From assembly GCA_021323335.1 (NCBI GenBank), contig JAJTCN010000002.1, positions 1 through 64,000 on the forward strand: a stretch of 64,000 nt of DNA, written 5' to 3'. How positions within the stretch are numbered: position 1 is the stretch's first letter; every line of letters begins with the position of its first letter. The translations under genes and the position numbers were made by a program. Below are positions 37,514 to 48,597 of this stretch, in pieces. Source of the DNA: Ramlibacter sp. (GTDB lineage: Bacteria > Pseudomonadota > Gammaproteobacteria > Burkholderiales > Burkholderiaceae_C). The notes beneath the pieces are model-generated. The model worked only from the letters and a program-made list of their open reading frames with translations, searched no databases and was not told where the DNA came from.

Positions 37514-37522
37514 CGCTAGCGG
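37507..37522. other. 16-bp perfect palindrome over the convergent stop codons
   Basis: CCGCTAGCGCTAGCGG covers both the cbbA stop (37511-37513) and the DUF302 gene stop (37516-37518). It may fold as a bidirectional hairpin at two transcript ends, although there is no T-run. Confidence 0.4.
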
Positions 37523-37920
37523 CCGGCCAGCAGGGGCGTGGACAGCGCCTGCCGCACGCGATCGAGCCGCGCGGCGGCGTCGTCCGCCACTTGCTTGACT
37601 TGCGGGTCCCCGGTCAGCTGCACCATGACCTGAGGATCGAGGAAGCCGACGCTGATGCCGCCCGCCGTCTCCTGCACGGTGACGTTGCAGGGCAGCAGCA
37701 GGCCGATCTGCGGGTCCGCCTGCAGCGCCTTGTGCGCCAGCGGCGGGTTGCAGGCCCCGAGGATGCGGTAGGCAGGCATGTCCACGCCCAGCTTCTCCTT
37801 CATGGCCTTCTGGATGTCGATGTCGCTCAGGACGCCGAAGCCCTCCACCTTCAGGGCGGCGAGCACCTTGTCCACCGCCTCGTTGAAGGGGCCGGCGATT
37901 TCCACGTGATGTCCGTACAT
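37516..37920 (-). CDS. DUF302-family protein
   Basis: 134 residues. Matches DUF302: DKVLAALKVEGFGVLSDID at the N-terminus, ILGACNPPLAHKAL and GLLLPCNVTVQE in the middle, with two cysteines (about residues 57 and 78) conserved in the family. No signal peptide. Function unknown, but such genes often lie with sulfide oxidation and ArsR genes, as here. It begins one base after the arsR stop and is the last gene of the sqr/efflux operon. Confidence 0.85.
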   Translation of the reverse strand: MYGHHVEIAGPFNEAVDKVLAALKVEGFGVLSDIDIQKAMKEKLGVDMPAYRILGACNPPLAHKALQADPQIGLLLPCNVTVQETAGGISVGFLDPQVMVQLTGDPQVKQVADDAAARLDRVRQALSTPLLAGR

Positions 37921-37921
37921 G

Positions 37922-39603
<1,682 letters not shown>

Positions 39604-40995
39604 TCAGCGAGGGGAGGGGCCGGCCGCGCTGGCGGCGAGCTCCCGGTTGGCGCCCTCCAGCGCGGCTTCGTCCAGCGCGCCGGCCAGCGCGGCGAGGCGA
39701 AGCCGCTGCGTGAGCAGCGTGACGCGCGACTGCAGCAGCGCGAGTTCGATGGCGGCGGCGTCGTTCTGCGCGTTCAGCAGGTCCAGCGTCGTGCGGTCGC
39801 CGGCCTGCAAGCCCACCTCGGTCGCGTCGAGCCGGGCCCGGCTGGCCAGCAGCCCCGCTTCGAGCGCGGCGGTCCGGTCCTGGCCGACGGAAATATCCAG
39901 CCAGGCGGCGCGGGCCTGCTGCATGGCCTGCTGCCGCGCCCGGTCGAGCTCCGCCTGCGCCTTGCGCAGCAGGGCGGCGCTGCCGGCCTGGCGGGCCGTG
40001 CGCCAGCCGCCGGTATAGAGCGGCACCGTCAGCTGCACGCCGACGGCGCGCTGCGTGGACGTATTGCTGGCCTGGCCGAAGTCGCCGCTGCCGGAGAGGC
40101 GGTCGCGGCCCAGCTGGGCGACGAGGTCCACCGACGGCGAAACCGCCGATGCGGTCTTGGCCGCTTCCTGCTCCGCCTTGCGCACCTCGAGCTCGGCCAG
40201 GCGCACTTGCGGATTGTCCCGCGCGGCGCGCTGCAGCCAGTCGTCCATGGGCGCCAGCGGCGCGCCGGCGAGCCCGGACCGCGGCGTCGCCAGGACGGAA
40301 CCCGGCGGCAGGCCCGTGAGGTCGGCCAGCTGGGCCTGCCGGATCTCGTGCTCGCTGGCGGCCGCGAGGCGCTGGGCGCGGAGCGCAGCCGCCCGGGCGG
40401 TGGCCTCGTGCACGTCGGTGACCGGCCGGTCGCCGATGCGGAAGCGGTCCTGCGCCTCGATGCGCGCGCGCTCGACCGCCGTTTCCTGCCGCTCGAGCAG
40501 GCGCAGCTGCTCCTTCGCGACGGCGGCTTCGAAGTAGCGCTGCGTGCTGCGCAGCATCAGCTCCTGCTCCGCCGCGCTGAACGCGGCGTCGCCGGCGTCT
40601 CCCGCCAGTTCGAGCTGCCGGCCCTCCGCGAGCCGCCCGCGGTTGTAGAGAGGCTGGCGCAGGACCACGCCGTAGCGCAGGCTGGTTCCCCGGGTGACCG
40701 AGGTGTCGAAGTTCACGCCGGTGGACGAGCCGAAGCCGGGGGCCGAAAAGCTCGCGCCGCGCGTGGCGCTCTCCTGCGTCGCGATCCCGGCGCCGGCTTC
40801 CAGGTTCACCGTGGGCCGCCACAGGGCCCGCGCTTCGGCACGCCGCGTGTCGCCGGCCTCGCGGGCCGCGCGCGCCGCGGCGAATTCCGGGTCGTGCGCG
40901 GCGGCGGCGCGCCAGGCCTCCACCAGGTCGAGGGACCACGCCGGCGCCGTCGCGGCGGCCAGCAGCGCGATGGAGAGTGCGCGCGCCCGCTTCAT
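39604..40995 (-). CDS. TolC-family outer membrane efflux protein
   Basis: 463 residues from ATG 40995. Signal peptide (about residues 1-24, ending at APAWS), then the repeated helical coiled-coil pattern of TolC with two sets of QAR/RLDA-rich helices. Forms the outer-membrane exit duct for the RND pump encoded upstream. The start overlaps the stop of the DUF2892 gene. Confidence 0.92.
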   Translation of the reverse strand: MKRARALSIALLAAATAPAWSLDLVEAWRAAAAHDPEFAAARAAREAGDTRRAEARALWRPTVNLEAGAGIATQESATRGASFSAPGFGSSTGVNFDTSVTRGTSLRYGVVLRQPLYNRGRLAEGRQLELAGDAGDAAFSAAEQELMLRSTQRYFEAAVAKEQLRLLERQETAVERARIEAQDRFRIGDRPVTDVHEATARAAALRAQRLAAASEHEIRQAQLADLTGLPPGSVLATPRSGLAGAPLAPMDDWLQRAARDNPQVRLAELEVRKAEQEAAKTASAVSPSVDLVAQLGRDRLSGSGDFGQASNTSTQRAVGVQLTVPLYTGGWRTARQAGSAALLRKAQAELDRARQQAMQQARAAWLDISVGQDRTAALEAGLLASRARLDATEVGLQAGDRTTLDLLNAQNDAAAIELALLQSRVTLLTQRLRLAALAGALDEAALEGANRELAASAAGPSPR

Positions 40996-41213
40996 CAGCA
41001 GCTCTGGCAGTCCTCGCGCACGCCGAGCTTCTTCAGCACGCTGTCGAGCGGGCAGAAGCCGGTGAGCGAACTCTGGAACAGGTTGAAGCCGACGAACGCG
41101 GTCACGGCCAGGAACCACTGGCTGACGAACGCCGGGCTGCCGGGCACGCCGAGGGCGAGCGAAACGAGGATGAAGGTGCCTGCGAAAAGGCGGACGATCT
41201 GGTTGGCGGTCAT
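40995..41213 (-). CDS. Small DUF2892 membrane protein
   Basis: 72 residues, two hydrophobic helices (residues 5-25 and 28-50) and a Cys-containing C-terminus (FCPLDSVLKKLGV and EDCQSC). This is the YgaP-like inner membrane DUF2892 module found with rhodaneses and sulfur genes. It lies between, and overlaps, the RND pump and tolC, an unusual position for an efflux operon. Confidence 0.88.
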   Translation of the reverse strand: MTANQIVRLFAGTFILVSLALGVPGSPAFVSQWFLAVTAFVGFNLFQSSLTGFCPLDSVLKKLGVREDCQSC

Positions 41214-44200
41214 GCGGGGGCTCCTTGGGTTGTTGAAAGGGAAGGGACGGGGGCTGCCTTGCCGCGGGCGGCAATGAAGTACAGCAGCGGGATCACGACC
41301 AGCGTGAGCATCGTGCTCACGAAGATGCCGAAGATCAGCGAGATGGCCAGCCCGTTGAAGATCGGGTCGTCCAGGATGAAGAAGGCGCCGAGCATCGCCG
41401 CCAGCCCGGTCAGCAGGATCGGCTGGGCCCGCGTCGCGGCGGAGCGGATCACGGCCTCCTTGAGCGGCATGCCCTCGGCCACCTGCAGGCGGATGAAGTC
41501 CACCAGCAGGATGGAGTTGCGCACGATGATCCCGGCCAGCGCGATCATCCCGATCATGCTGGTCGCGGTGAACTGCGCGCCCAGCAGCGCGTGGCCGGGC
41601 ATCACGCCGACCAGCGTCAGCGGAATGGGGGCCATGATGATCAGCGGCGCCAGGTAGGAGCCGAACTGCGCCACCACCAACAGGTAGATCAGGATCAGGC
41701 CGACCGCATAGGCCGCGCCCATGTCGCGGAAGGTCTCGTAGGTCACCTGCCACTCGCCGTCCCATTTGAGCGCGTACTCGCGATAGGTGTCGGCGGGCTG
41801 GCGGATGAAGTACTCGCCCAGCGCGCCGCCGTTGGGCGGGCGGATCGCCCGGATCTCGTCGCGCATGCCGAACACCGCGTACAGCGGGCTGTCCACTTCA
41901 CCGGCGGCGTCGGCCACCACGAAGTTCACCGGCAGCAGGTCCTTGTGGTACACGGGCTGCTCGCGCAAGGTGTCGCTGACCGTGACCAGCTCGCGGATGG
42001 GAACCAGCTGGCCGCCGGCGCCGCGCACGGCCAGTTGCAGCAGCGTGTCGAGCTCGCCCTGCCGGTCCGCCGGCAGCTGCAGCATGGTGGCCGCGGGATA
42101 CTTGCTCTCGTCGTGCAGGTAGGCCGCGGACTCCCCGGCCAGGCCGGCGCGCAGGGTGCTCACGATGGCCTGCTGCGGCACGCCGAGCAGGGCGGCCTTG
42201 CGCCGGTCCACCAGCAGCAGCTTGCGCGGCGCCGCCGCGATGCTGCTGTCGTCCACGTCCACCACGCCCGGGGTCCGCTCGAACACCGCGCGCACGGCCT
42301 TGGCGACCTGGCGGCGGCCCTCTGCGTCGGGGCCGTAGACCTCGGCCACGATCGGCGACAGCACCGGCGGGCCGGGCGGAACCTCGACCACCTTCACGTT
42401 GGCGCCGTGCCGCTTGCCGATCTCCTGCAGGCCGGGCCGCAGGCGGGTGGCGATGGCGTGGCTCTGTTCGTCGCGCGCCTGCTTGTCGACCAGGTTGACC
42501 TGCAGGTCGCCCACTTCGCCGCCGGCGCGCAGGTAGTACTGCCGCACCAGGCCGTTGAAGTTGATCGGCGCGGCGGTGCCGGCGTAGGCCTGGTAGTGGG
42601 TGACCTCCGGCTGCGTGGCCAGGGAGGCGCCCAGCTCGCGCAGGACGGCGGCCGTCCGTTCCACCGGCGTGCCGGCCGGCATGTCGACGATCACCTGGAA
42701 CTCCGACTTGTTGTCGAAGGGCAGCATCTTCAGCACCACCAGCCCCAGGGCCGGCAACGCCAGCGACACGGCGATCAGTACGGCGACGGCCGCACCCAGC
42801 AGCTTGCGGTTGCGCGCGCCGGAGCGCTCGTCCAGCAGCGGCCCGAAGACGCGCGCGGCGAGCGCGTCGAGCTTGCGATTCAGGAGGCCGGGGCCTGCAT
42901 GCGCATGCTGGGGACCGTGCTTCATCCACAGGCGCGCCAGCCACGGGGTGACGACGAAGGCGATGGCCAGCGACAGCAGCATGCCCATGCTGGCATTGAT
43001 CGGGATCGGGCTCATGTACGGGCCCATCAGGCCGCTGACGAAGGCCATCGGCAGCAGCGCCGCGATCACGGTGAAGGTGGCCAGGATCGTGGGGCCGCCG
43101 ACTTCGTCCACCGCGCCGGGGATCAGCTGCGCCAGGGTCTTGTCCGGATGCAGGGCCTGGTGGCGGTGGATGTTCTCCACCACCACGATGGCATCGTCCA
43201 CCAGGATGCCGATGGAGAAGATCAGCGCGAACAGCGAAACCCGGTTGAGCGTGAAGCCCCACGCCCACGAGGCGAACAGGGTCGCGGTGAGGGTCAGGAT
43301 CACGGCGCTGCCCACGATGGCGGCCTCGCGCCGCCCGAGCGCGAAGAACACCAGCGCGACCACCGACGCCGTGGCGAACAGCAGCTTCTGGATCAGCTTC
43401 TGCGCCTTGTCGTTCGCGCTCGCGCCGTAGTTGCGGGTTTCGGCCACTTCCACGCCGTGCGGGATGACGGTGTTGCGCAGGTCGGCGACCCGGCCCATGA
43501 CGGCCTCGGCCACGTCGATGGCGTTCTCGCCGGGCTTCTTGGTGATCGTCAGGGTCACGGCGGGGTATTCGCCGCCGTCCTGGCCGGCCACCCCGTGCCA
43601 GACGTAGCGCAGCGCGGGCAGGGCGCCGTCGCGCACGTTGGCGACATCCTGCAGGAAGACGGGGCGGGCGTTGCGCACGCCCACCACCAGCTCGCCGACG
43701 TCGCGCGCGTCGCGCAGGAACGGGCCCGCCTCCAGCGCCACCGACCGGTTGCCGCCGAGCAGGTCGCCCACGGGGGCGCCGAGGTTGGCGGACTGCAAGG
43801 CCTGGCGCAGTTCCGCCACGGTCACGCCGGCGCCGGCCATGCGCGCGGGATCGAGCTCCACCACCACGCCGCGGCCCGGGCCGCCGATGGTCGCGACTTC
43901 GCGCGTTCCGGGAACGCGCTTCAGGTCGGCTTCCAGGCTGTGCGCCACGCGCTCGAGATCGAAGGCGCCCAGCGCGGCGTCGCGCGCGAACAGCGTCAGG
44001 CTGACGATCGGCACGTCGTCGATGCCTTTCGGCTTGATCAGCGGCTCGCCGACGCCCAGCCCGCGCGGCAGCCAGTCGGCATTGGCATTGACCGTGTCGT
44101 ACAGCCGCACCAGCGCCTCCGTCCGCGGCACGCCCACCTGGAACTGCACCGTGATCACGGCCAGCCCGGGACGGGACACCGACATCACGTGTTCGATGCC

Positions 44201-44449
44201 GGCGATCTGCGACAGCACCTGCTCGGCGGGCGCCGCCACCATCTGCTCCACGTCGCGCACGGCGGCGCCGGGAAACGGGATCAGCACGTTGGCCATCGTC
44301 ACGTTGATCTGCGGCTCCTCCTCGCGCGGCGTGACCAGCACCGCGAACAGGCCCAGCAGGACGGCGACCAGCGCCAGCAACGGGGTGATCTGCGCCGACT
44401 GGAAGGCGGCGGCGATGCGGCCGGAGATGCCGAAGCGCGGCTCGTTCAT
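41210..44449 (-). CDS. RND-family efflux pump inner-membrane permease
   Basis: 1079 residues, full length for an RND transporter, with twelve expected membrane segments. The proton-relay acidic pair is in SIGILVDDAIVVVENIHRH near residue 410. Substrate is not apparent: the sequence lacks an obvious methionine-rich metal-transport signature, and the operon includes sqr. Overlaps both neighbours by 4 bases. Confidence 0.92.
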   Translation of the reverse strand: MNEPRFGISGRIAAAFQSAQITPLLALVAVLLGLFAVLVTPREEEPQINVTMANVLIPFPGAAVRDVEQMVAAPAEQVLSQIAGIEHVMSVSRPGLAVITVQFQVGVPRTEALVRLYDTVNANADWLPRGLGVGEPLIKPKGIDDVPIVSLTLFARDAALGAFDLERVAHSLEADLKRVPGTREVATIGGPGRGVVVELDPARMAGAGVTVAELRQALQSANLGAPVGDLLGGNRSVALEAGPFLRDARDVGELVVGVRNARPVFLQDVANVRDGALPALRYVWHGVAGQDGGEYPAVTLTITKKPGENAIDVAEAVMGRVADLRNTVIPHGVEVAETRNYGASANDKAQKLIQKLLFATASVVALVFFALGRREAAIVGSAVILTLTATLFASWAWGFTLNRVSLFALIFSIGILVDDAIVVVENIHRHQALHPDKTLAQLIPGAVDEVGGPTILATFTVIAALLPMAFVSGLMGPYMSPIPINASMGMLLSLAIAFVVTPWLARLWMKHGPQHAHAGPGLLNRKLDALAARVFGPLLDERSGARNRKLLGAAVAVLIAVSLALPALGLVVLKMLPFDNKSEFQVIVDMPAGTPVERTAAVLRELGASLATQPEVTHYQAYAGTAAPINFNGLVRQYYLRAGGEVGDLQVNLVDKQARDEQSHAIATRLRPGLQEIGKRHGANVKVVEVPPGPPVLSPIVAEVYGPDAEGRRQVAKAVRAVFERTPGVVDVDDSSIAAAPRKLLLVDRRKAALLGVPQQAIVSTLRAGLAGESAAYLHDESKYPAATMLQLPADRQGELDTLLQLAVRGAGGQLVPIRELVTVSDTLREQPVYHKDLLPVNFVVADAAGEVDSPLYAVFGMRDEIRAIRPPNGGALGEYFIRQPADTYREYALKWDGEWQVTYETFRDMGAAYAVGLILIYLLVVAQFGSYLAPLIIMAPIPLTLVGVMPGHALLGAQFTATSMIGMIALAGIIVRNSILLVDFIRLQVAEGMPLKEAVIRSAATRAQPILLTGLAAMLGAFFILDDPIFNGLAISLIFGIFVSTMLTLVVIPLLYFIAARGKAAPVPSLSTTQGAPA

Positions 44450-45528
44450 TGCGCGGCTCCCTGCCGGATGCGGGCCGCGGCCTGCGGGTCGAGCGCGATG
44501 CGCTCGCCGACGTTCACGCCGCTGAGCACTTCGACCCGGTCGCCCTCCGCGCGGCCCAGGCGGACCTGGCGCAGCAGCGGCTGGCCGGCGGCGCCCACCA
44601 CGTAGACGCCCGTGAGTTCGGCACGCCGCAACACCGCGGCGGCCGGCACGAACAGGCGGCCCTGGGCGGCGCCGGCCAGCGGCAACCAGGCGCGGGCGAA
44701 CATGCCCGGGGTCACGCCGGCAGCTCCGGCGGGCAGCTCGAGCCGCAGCTCCTGCGAGTGCGTCGCGGGGTCCACGGTCGGCAGCAACTGAACCTTGACG
44801 GGTTGGATGCGCCCGGCCGCGCCCGGCACTTCGACCTCGGGCAGCGCGTCCTTGGGGAGCCGCGCCACGACCGTCTGCGGGACCGAGGCGGTGACGCGCA
44901 GGGTGGACGGGTCGTAGAGGGTGAGCAGGGCGCGGCCCGGCATGGCCATGTCGCCGAGCACGACGGCAACGTCGGCCACCACGCCCGCATAGGGCGCCCG
45001 GACGATGTGGAAATCCGACTGCGTCCGCGCGGCGCCGGCGCCGGCCACCTGGGCCGCCGATTCGGCCTGCGTCGCCTTGTACTGGGCTTCCGCCCGGTCC
45101 AGGGCGGCGCGGCTGATGTAGTTCTTCTCGAACAGCTGCTTCTGCCGCTCGTATTCGCGGGTGGCGGCTTCCTGGCCGGCTCGCGCTGCGCGCACCTGGG
45201 CGGCGCCCGCGGCGACCGCCTGTTCGGCCGCGCGCGCATCGAGCCGCAGCAGCACCTGGCCCGCCTGCACGCGATCGCCCGCCTTCGCGTTCAGGGCAAC
45301 CACGGCGCCGGGGACCTGCGCGGCGATGACCGTCTGGCGCACCGCCTCCACGACGCCGTCGTAGGCCGCCTGCTCCGTCCCGCCGCCGGCCGTCACCACG
45401 GCGGTCGCCAGGGCCGGACGCCCGGCCGCCCCATTGGGCGCGGCGGGCGCACCTGCCGCGGCACAGGCGGCCGCGGCGAGCAGCAGGGCTGCTGCGGCAA
45501 CGCGCGGGCGGCGCGGGAAGGTTCTCAT
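44446..45528 (-). CDS. RND efflux periplasmic adaptor (membrane fusion protein)
   Basis: 360 residues. N-terminal hydrophobic leader with a possible but weak lipobox (AAAAC), lipoyl-like half-motifs (VALNAKAGDRVQAGQVLLRLD and VRAPYAGVVADVAVVLGD), an alpha-hairpin between them, and a beta-barrel domain. Bridges the RND pump and TolC. First gene of the leftward operon; its upstream DNA is shared with the divergent ArsR gene. Confidence 0.92.
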   Translation of the reverse strand: MRTFPRRPRVAAAALLLAAAACAAAGAPAAPNGAAGRPALATAVVTAGGGTEQAAYDGVVEAVRQTVIAAQVPGAVVALNAKAGDRVQAGQVLLRLDARAAEQAVAAGAAQVRAARAGQEAATREYERQKQLFEKNYISRAALDRAEAQYKATQAESAAQVAGAGAARTQSDFHIVRAPYAGVVADVAVVLGDMAMPGRALLTLYDPSTLRVTASVPQTVVARLPKDALPEVEVPGAAGRIQPVKVQLLPTVDPATHSQELRLELPAGAAGVTPGMFARAWLPLAGAAQGRLFVPAAAVLRRAELTGVYVVGAAGQPLLRQVRLGRAEGDRVEVLSGVNVGERIALDPQAAARIRQGAAQ

Positions 45529-45571
45529 CTCGATCCCCTGGAAGCTGTTCCGTTGGTGGTATTATTTAGCT

Positions 45572-45598
45572 AAGTAGTTAAGAAAGCAAGTAGTCAAG
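45572..45598. promoter_or_regulatory. Putative ArsR operator: two AAGTAGTYAAG direct repeats
   Basis: AAGTAGTTAAG at 45572-45582 and AAGTAGTCAAG at 45588-45598 are 16 bp apart, in an AT-rich patch of the 45529-45634 divergent region. Likely bound by the adjacent ArsR protein to control both the efflux/sqr operon and itself. Confidence 0.5.
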
Positions 45599-45634
45599 TA
45601 ATTATTTTCCGCAGCCCCGATGGAGGCCCAGGCA

Positions 45635-46048
45635 ATGAGGCATGATTCCGGTCCACGCGAGGACCCCTGTACATCCATGGAAGGACTTCCCCCCGAAGCG
45701 CTGGAGCAAGTCGCCGCCTACTTCCAGGCGTTGTCGGAACCCACGCGCCTGCAGATCCTCAACCTGCTGCGCGCCGGCGAGCGCAACGTCGGCGAGATCG
45801 CGCAGCAGACCGGCTTCACCTCGGCCAACATCTCTCGCCACCTCTCGTTCCTGATGCAGCGCGGCCTGCTGGAGCGGGAAAGCCGGGGGACGGCGGTGTA
45901 CTACCGCATCGCGGACCCTTCGGTGTTCGCGCTGTGCGACCTGGTGTGCGGCAACATCGGGCGCCAGCAGGAGAGGGCGGCACGGGGCAGCCTGGCCTTC
46001 GCGGCCGGCGCGCCGGCGGCACGGGCGCGCCGCAAGTCTTCCCGCTGA
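45635..46048 (+). CDS. ArsR/SmtB-family regulator, divergent from the efflux operon
   Basis: 137 residues from ATG 45635, preferred over 45620 because GGAGG at 45622-45626 gives good spacing. Winged helix ALSEPTRLQILNLL, GERNVGEIAQQTGFTSANIS and GTAVYYRIADPS. A pair of cysteines sits in the last core helix (FALCDLVCGNI), suited to metal or thiol sensing, and another near the N-terminus (EDPCTS). A basic tail ends the protein. It probably represses the divergent operon. Confidence 0.9.
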   Translation: MRHDSGPREDPCTSMEGLPPEALEQVAAYFQALSEPTRLQILNLLRAGERNVGEIAQQTGFTSANISRHLSFLMQRGLLERESRGTAVYYRIADPSVFALCDLVCGNIGRQQERAARGSLAFAAGAPAARARRKSSR

Positions 46049-46177
46049 AAGGCGGGGCGGTACCGGGCAGTCCTGGCGTGCCATCGGCCGAGGATGCGCG
46101 CGCCTGCCCGCCGGCGTTTGCGCTGGATCAACAAGAAGCGAGGGCCGCGGGCGTGCCTCGCAACTGGAAACCAAACA

Positions 46178-46301
46178 ACCGGACGCAGAAGACGCGAAAG
46201 TTACGCAGAAGACGCAGAAGAGGCAGGGGGCAATTTCCAGAATGAATTCCGGGAGTCCTTTTGCGACTTTTGCGTAACTTCTGCGCCTTCTGCGTCCGGC
46301 T
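46178..46301. repeat. Long inverted-repeat hairpin element, copy A
   Basis: Arms 46178-46221 and 46256-46301 are nearly complementary over about 43 bp. Each arm is built of short units of the type GACGCAGAAG, with a TTACG in the middle. It lies between the convergent arsR and gloA ends, so it may act as a terminator. Related to copy B at 57336-57452. The rest of 46049-46315 shows no gene. Confidence 0.75.
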
Positions 46302-46315
46302 GTCCGATCCCGGCT

Positions 46316-46708
46316 TCAGGCGCCCGAATCCCGCTGGATCAGCTCGATCTTGTAGCCGTCGGGATCGGTCACGAAGGCGATCACCGTGTTGCCGCCCTTC
46401 ACCGGGCCCGGCTCGCGGGTGATGTTGCCGCCGGCGGCGCGGATCCGGTCGCACGCGGCGTAGACATCCGGCACGCCGATCGCCATGTGGCCGAAGGCCG
46501 TGCCCAGCTCGTACTTGTCCACTCCGTGGTTGTAGGTCAGCTCCAGCTCCGCATGCTCGGGGTTGGTGCCGTAGCCGACGAAGGCCAGCGAATACTTCTG
46601 CTCCGGCCGTTCGGTGGTGCGCAGCAGGTTCATGCCGAGCACCTTGGTGTAGAAATCGACGGCGCGCTGCAGGTCGCCGACACGCAGCATGGTGTGGAGG
46701 ATTCGCAT
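46316..46708 (-). CDS. gloA: Lactoylglutathione lyase (glyoxalase I)
   Basis: 130 residues from ATG 46708 ([13 protein letters not shown]), the usual family start; an ATG three codons upstream is possible. Metal ligands His, Glu, His, Glu of glyoxalase I fit [21 protein letters not shown] and GYKIELIQR. Converts the methylglyoxal-glutathione adduct to S-lactoylglutathione. Confidence 0.94.
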   Translation of the reverse strand: MRILHTMLRVGDLQRAVDFYTKVLGMNLLRTTERPEQKYSLAFVGYGTNPEHAELELTYNHGVDKYELGTAFGHMAIGVPDVYAACDRIRAAGGNITREPGPVKGGNTVIAFVTDPDGYKIELIQRDSGA

Positions 46709-46809
46709 GGACCGCATTATGGCGAGGCCGCGCCAGCTCTGCCATGCGGGGCAATCGTCGGATTCGGCCTACGGCGCGGGGCGCTCCGCTCGGCCATAGT
46801 TCACCCTCC

Positions 46810-48597
46810 ATGATTCGCAAGCTCTACGCCGCTGCGGGGCTGGCGCTGTCCTGCCTCGTGCTGGCGGCGCCGGCGGCCGCCCAGGACGGCCCCGCCTTCG
46901 ACCTGGTCGTCCGCGCGCCCGACCCCCTGCGCGAACTCCTCGAACGCAACCTCGAACTGCGGCGCTACCGGGAGGTGAGCGACCTCGACGATGCCGAGGT
47001 CGCGCGCCTGGTCGTGGTCGCCGAGAAGGACGCGCGCGAGCTGCTCGCCACGCAGGGCTACTTCAAGCCCGAGGTGCGCATCGTCCGCGAGGCCGGGGCC
47101 CGCACCACCCTCGTCATCACCGTCGAGCCGGGGCCGCGCACCACCGTCGGCGAGTTCCGCATCGACTTCGAAGGCGACATCGCGCGCAGCACGGAGCCCG
47201 AAGCGGTCGCGCAACGCGAAGCCATCCGCGAGGGCTGGGACCTTCCGGCAGGCCGTGCCTTCACGCAGGCCGGCTGGGACCGCGCCAAGTCGGACGCCAC
47301 CAAGCAGCTGCTGGCGCGCCGCTATCCGGCCGGCCGCATCAGCTACAGCCTGGCCGACATCGACGCCGCCACCGGCACCGCGCGGCTCGGGCTGCGGCTG
47401 GACTCGGGCGCGTTGTTCCGCCTCGGCCCGCTGCGCGTGACCGGCATGGAGCGCTACGACCCCGTGCTGGTGCCGCGGCTGGCGCGGCTGCCGGTCGGCA
47501 TGGTGTACGACCAGGAGAAGATCGTGCAGGCGCAGCTGCGGCTGGCGGGCAGCGGCTACTTCGACTCGGCCTTCATCTATGTCGATCCGCAATCGGACCC
47601 CGACAACGCCGACGTGCAGGTGACGGTGCGCGAGGCGCCGCTGCAGAAAGTGGTGCTGGGGGTGGGCTTCACCACCGACGGCGGGCCGCGCGCGTCGGTG
47701 GAGCACACGCACAACCGGCTGCCCGGCATCGGCTGGCGGGCAGTGACCAAGCTGCAGGCCGAGCGGAAGAATCCCTTCGCGCAGACGGAGTGGATCGCCA
47801 TCCCCGGGGAAGACGGCTGGCGCTGGGCGGTGCTGGCGCGCGGCGAGCGGCTGGACGACGACCGCATCGTCACGCACAGCCAGCGGCTGCGCGCCGGCCG
47901 CTTCCAGAACGAGGACCGGATCGACCGCAACGTGTACGTGCAGTACGAGCGCGCCTCCGTGCAGAACCCGCGCGACGTCGCGTTGACCCCGCAGGAAACG
48001 GGGGACGGCTCGGCCGTCAGCGTCAACTACGTGTGGACCGGCCGCTACTTCGACAACCTGCAGTTGCCCACCAGCGGCTACGGCGTGGGGTTCGAGTTCG
48101 GCGCCGGCGTCACCCTGGGCAGCGTGAACGAGCCGTTCCAGCGCACGGTGCTGCGCGGCCTGGTGTACCGGCCGCTGGGCAGCGGCACGCTCAAGTTGCG
48201 CGCGGAGGCCGGCGCTGTGTTCGCCAAGGCCAACGCGCCGATACCGGCCACCCAGCTGTTCCGCACCGGCGGCGACACCACGGTGCGCGGCTACAAGTTC
48301 CTGGACATCGGCGTGCCGCTCGACGACGGTCTGGTGGGTCCGGGCCGCTATCTCGGCGTGGCCAGCGTGGAATGGCAGAAGCCGATCGTGCGGCGAGGCC
48401 AGCCTACGCAGTTCGACCATGTCGTGTTCATCGATTCCGGTGCGGTCGCGGACAAGGTCGGCGACCTGCGCCCGAAGTTCGGCGTCGGCACCGGCGTGCG
48501 CTGGCGCAGCCCGCTGGGGCCGGTGGAGGCTTCCATCGCCTACGGCGTGCAGCCGCGCGAGTTCCGGCTGCACTTCACCGCCGGGTTCGTGTTCTGA
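46810..48597 (+). CDS. tamA: Outer membrane translocation/assembly factor TamA (Omp85 family)
   Basis: 595 residues from ATG 46810 (MIRKLYAAAGL) with a signal peptide ending at AAAQD; the in-frame ATG at 46744 is rejected because it would bury the signal. POTRA domains fill residues 30-270, then an Omp85 beta-barrel with RTGGDTTVRGYKFLDIG and the terminal FTAGFVF. With TamB it helps insert outer-membrane proteins and move phospholipid. tamB overlaps the stop. Confidence 0.94.
   Translation: MIRKLYAAAGLALSCLVLAAPAAAQDGPAFDLVVRAPDPLRELLERNLELRRYREVSDLDDAEVARLVVVAEKDARELLATQGYFKPEVRIVREAGARTTLVITVEPGPRTTVGEFRIDFEGDIARSTEPEAVAQREAIREGWDLPAGRAFTQAGWDRAKSDATKQLLARRYPAGRISYSLADIDAATGTARLGLRLDSGALFRLGPLRVTGMERYDPVLVPRLARLPVGMVYDQEKIVQAQLRLAGSGYFDSAFIYVDPQSDPDNADVQVTVREAPLQKVVLGVGFTTDGGPRASVEHTHNRLPGIGWRAVTKLQAERKNPFAQTEWIAIPGEDGWRWAVLARGERLDDDRIVTHSQRLRAGRFQNEDRIDRNVYVQYERASVQNPRDVALTPQETGDGSAVSVNYVWTGRYFDNLQLPTSGYGVGFEFGAGVTLGSVNEPFQRTVLRGLVYRPLGSGTLKLRAEAGAVFAKANAPIPATQLFRTGGDTTVRGYKFLDIGVPLDDGLVGPGRYLGVASVEWQKPIVRRGQPTQFDHVVFIDSGAVADKVGDLRPKFGVGTGVRWRSPLGPVEASIAYGVQPREFRLHFTAGFVF

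Noticed and set aside
41591-44605. 1004-codon plus-strand frame over the RND pump
   Set aside because: No recognisable motif, low-complexity His/Gln/Arg content; the minus-strand pump is full length.
46744-46809. Upstream ATG for tamA
   Set aside because: It would place 22 residues before a good signal peptide; ATG 46810 starts the signal.
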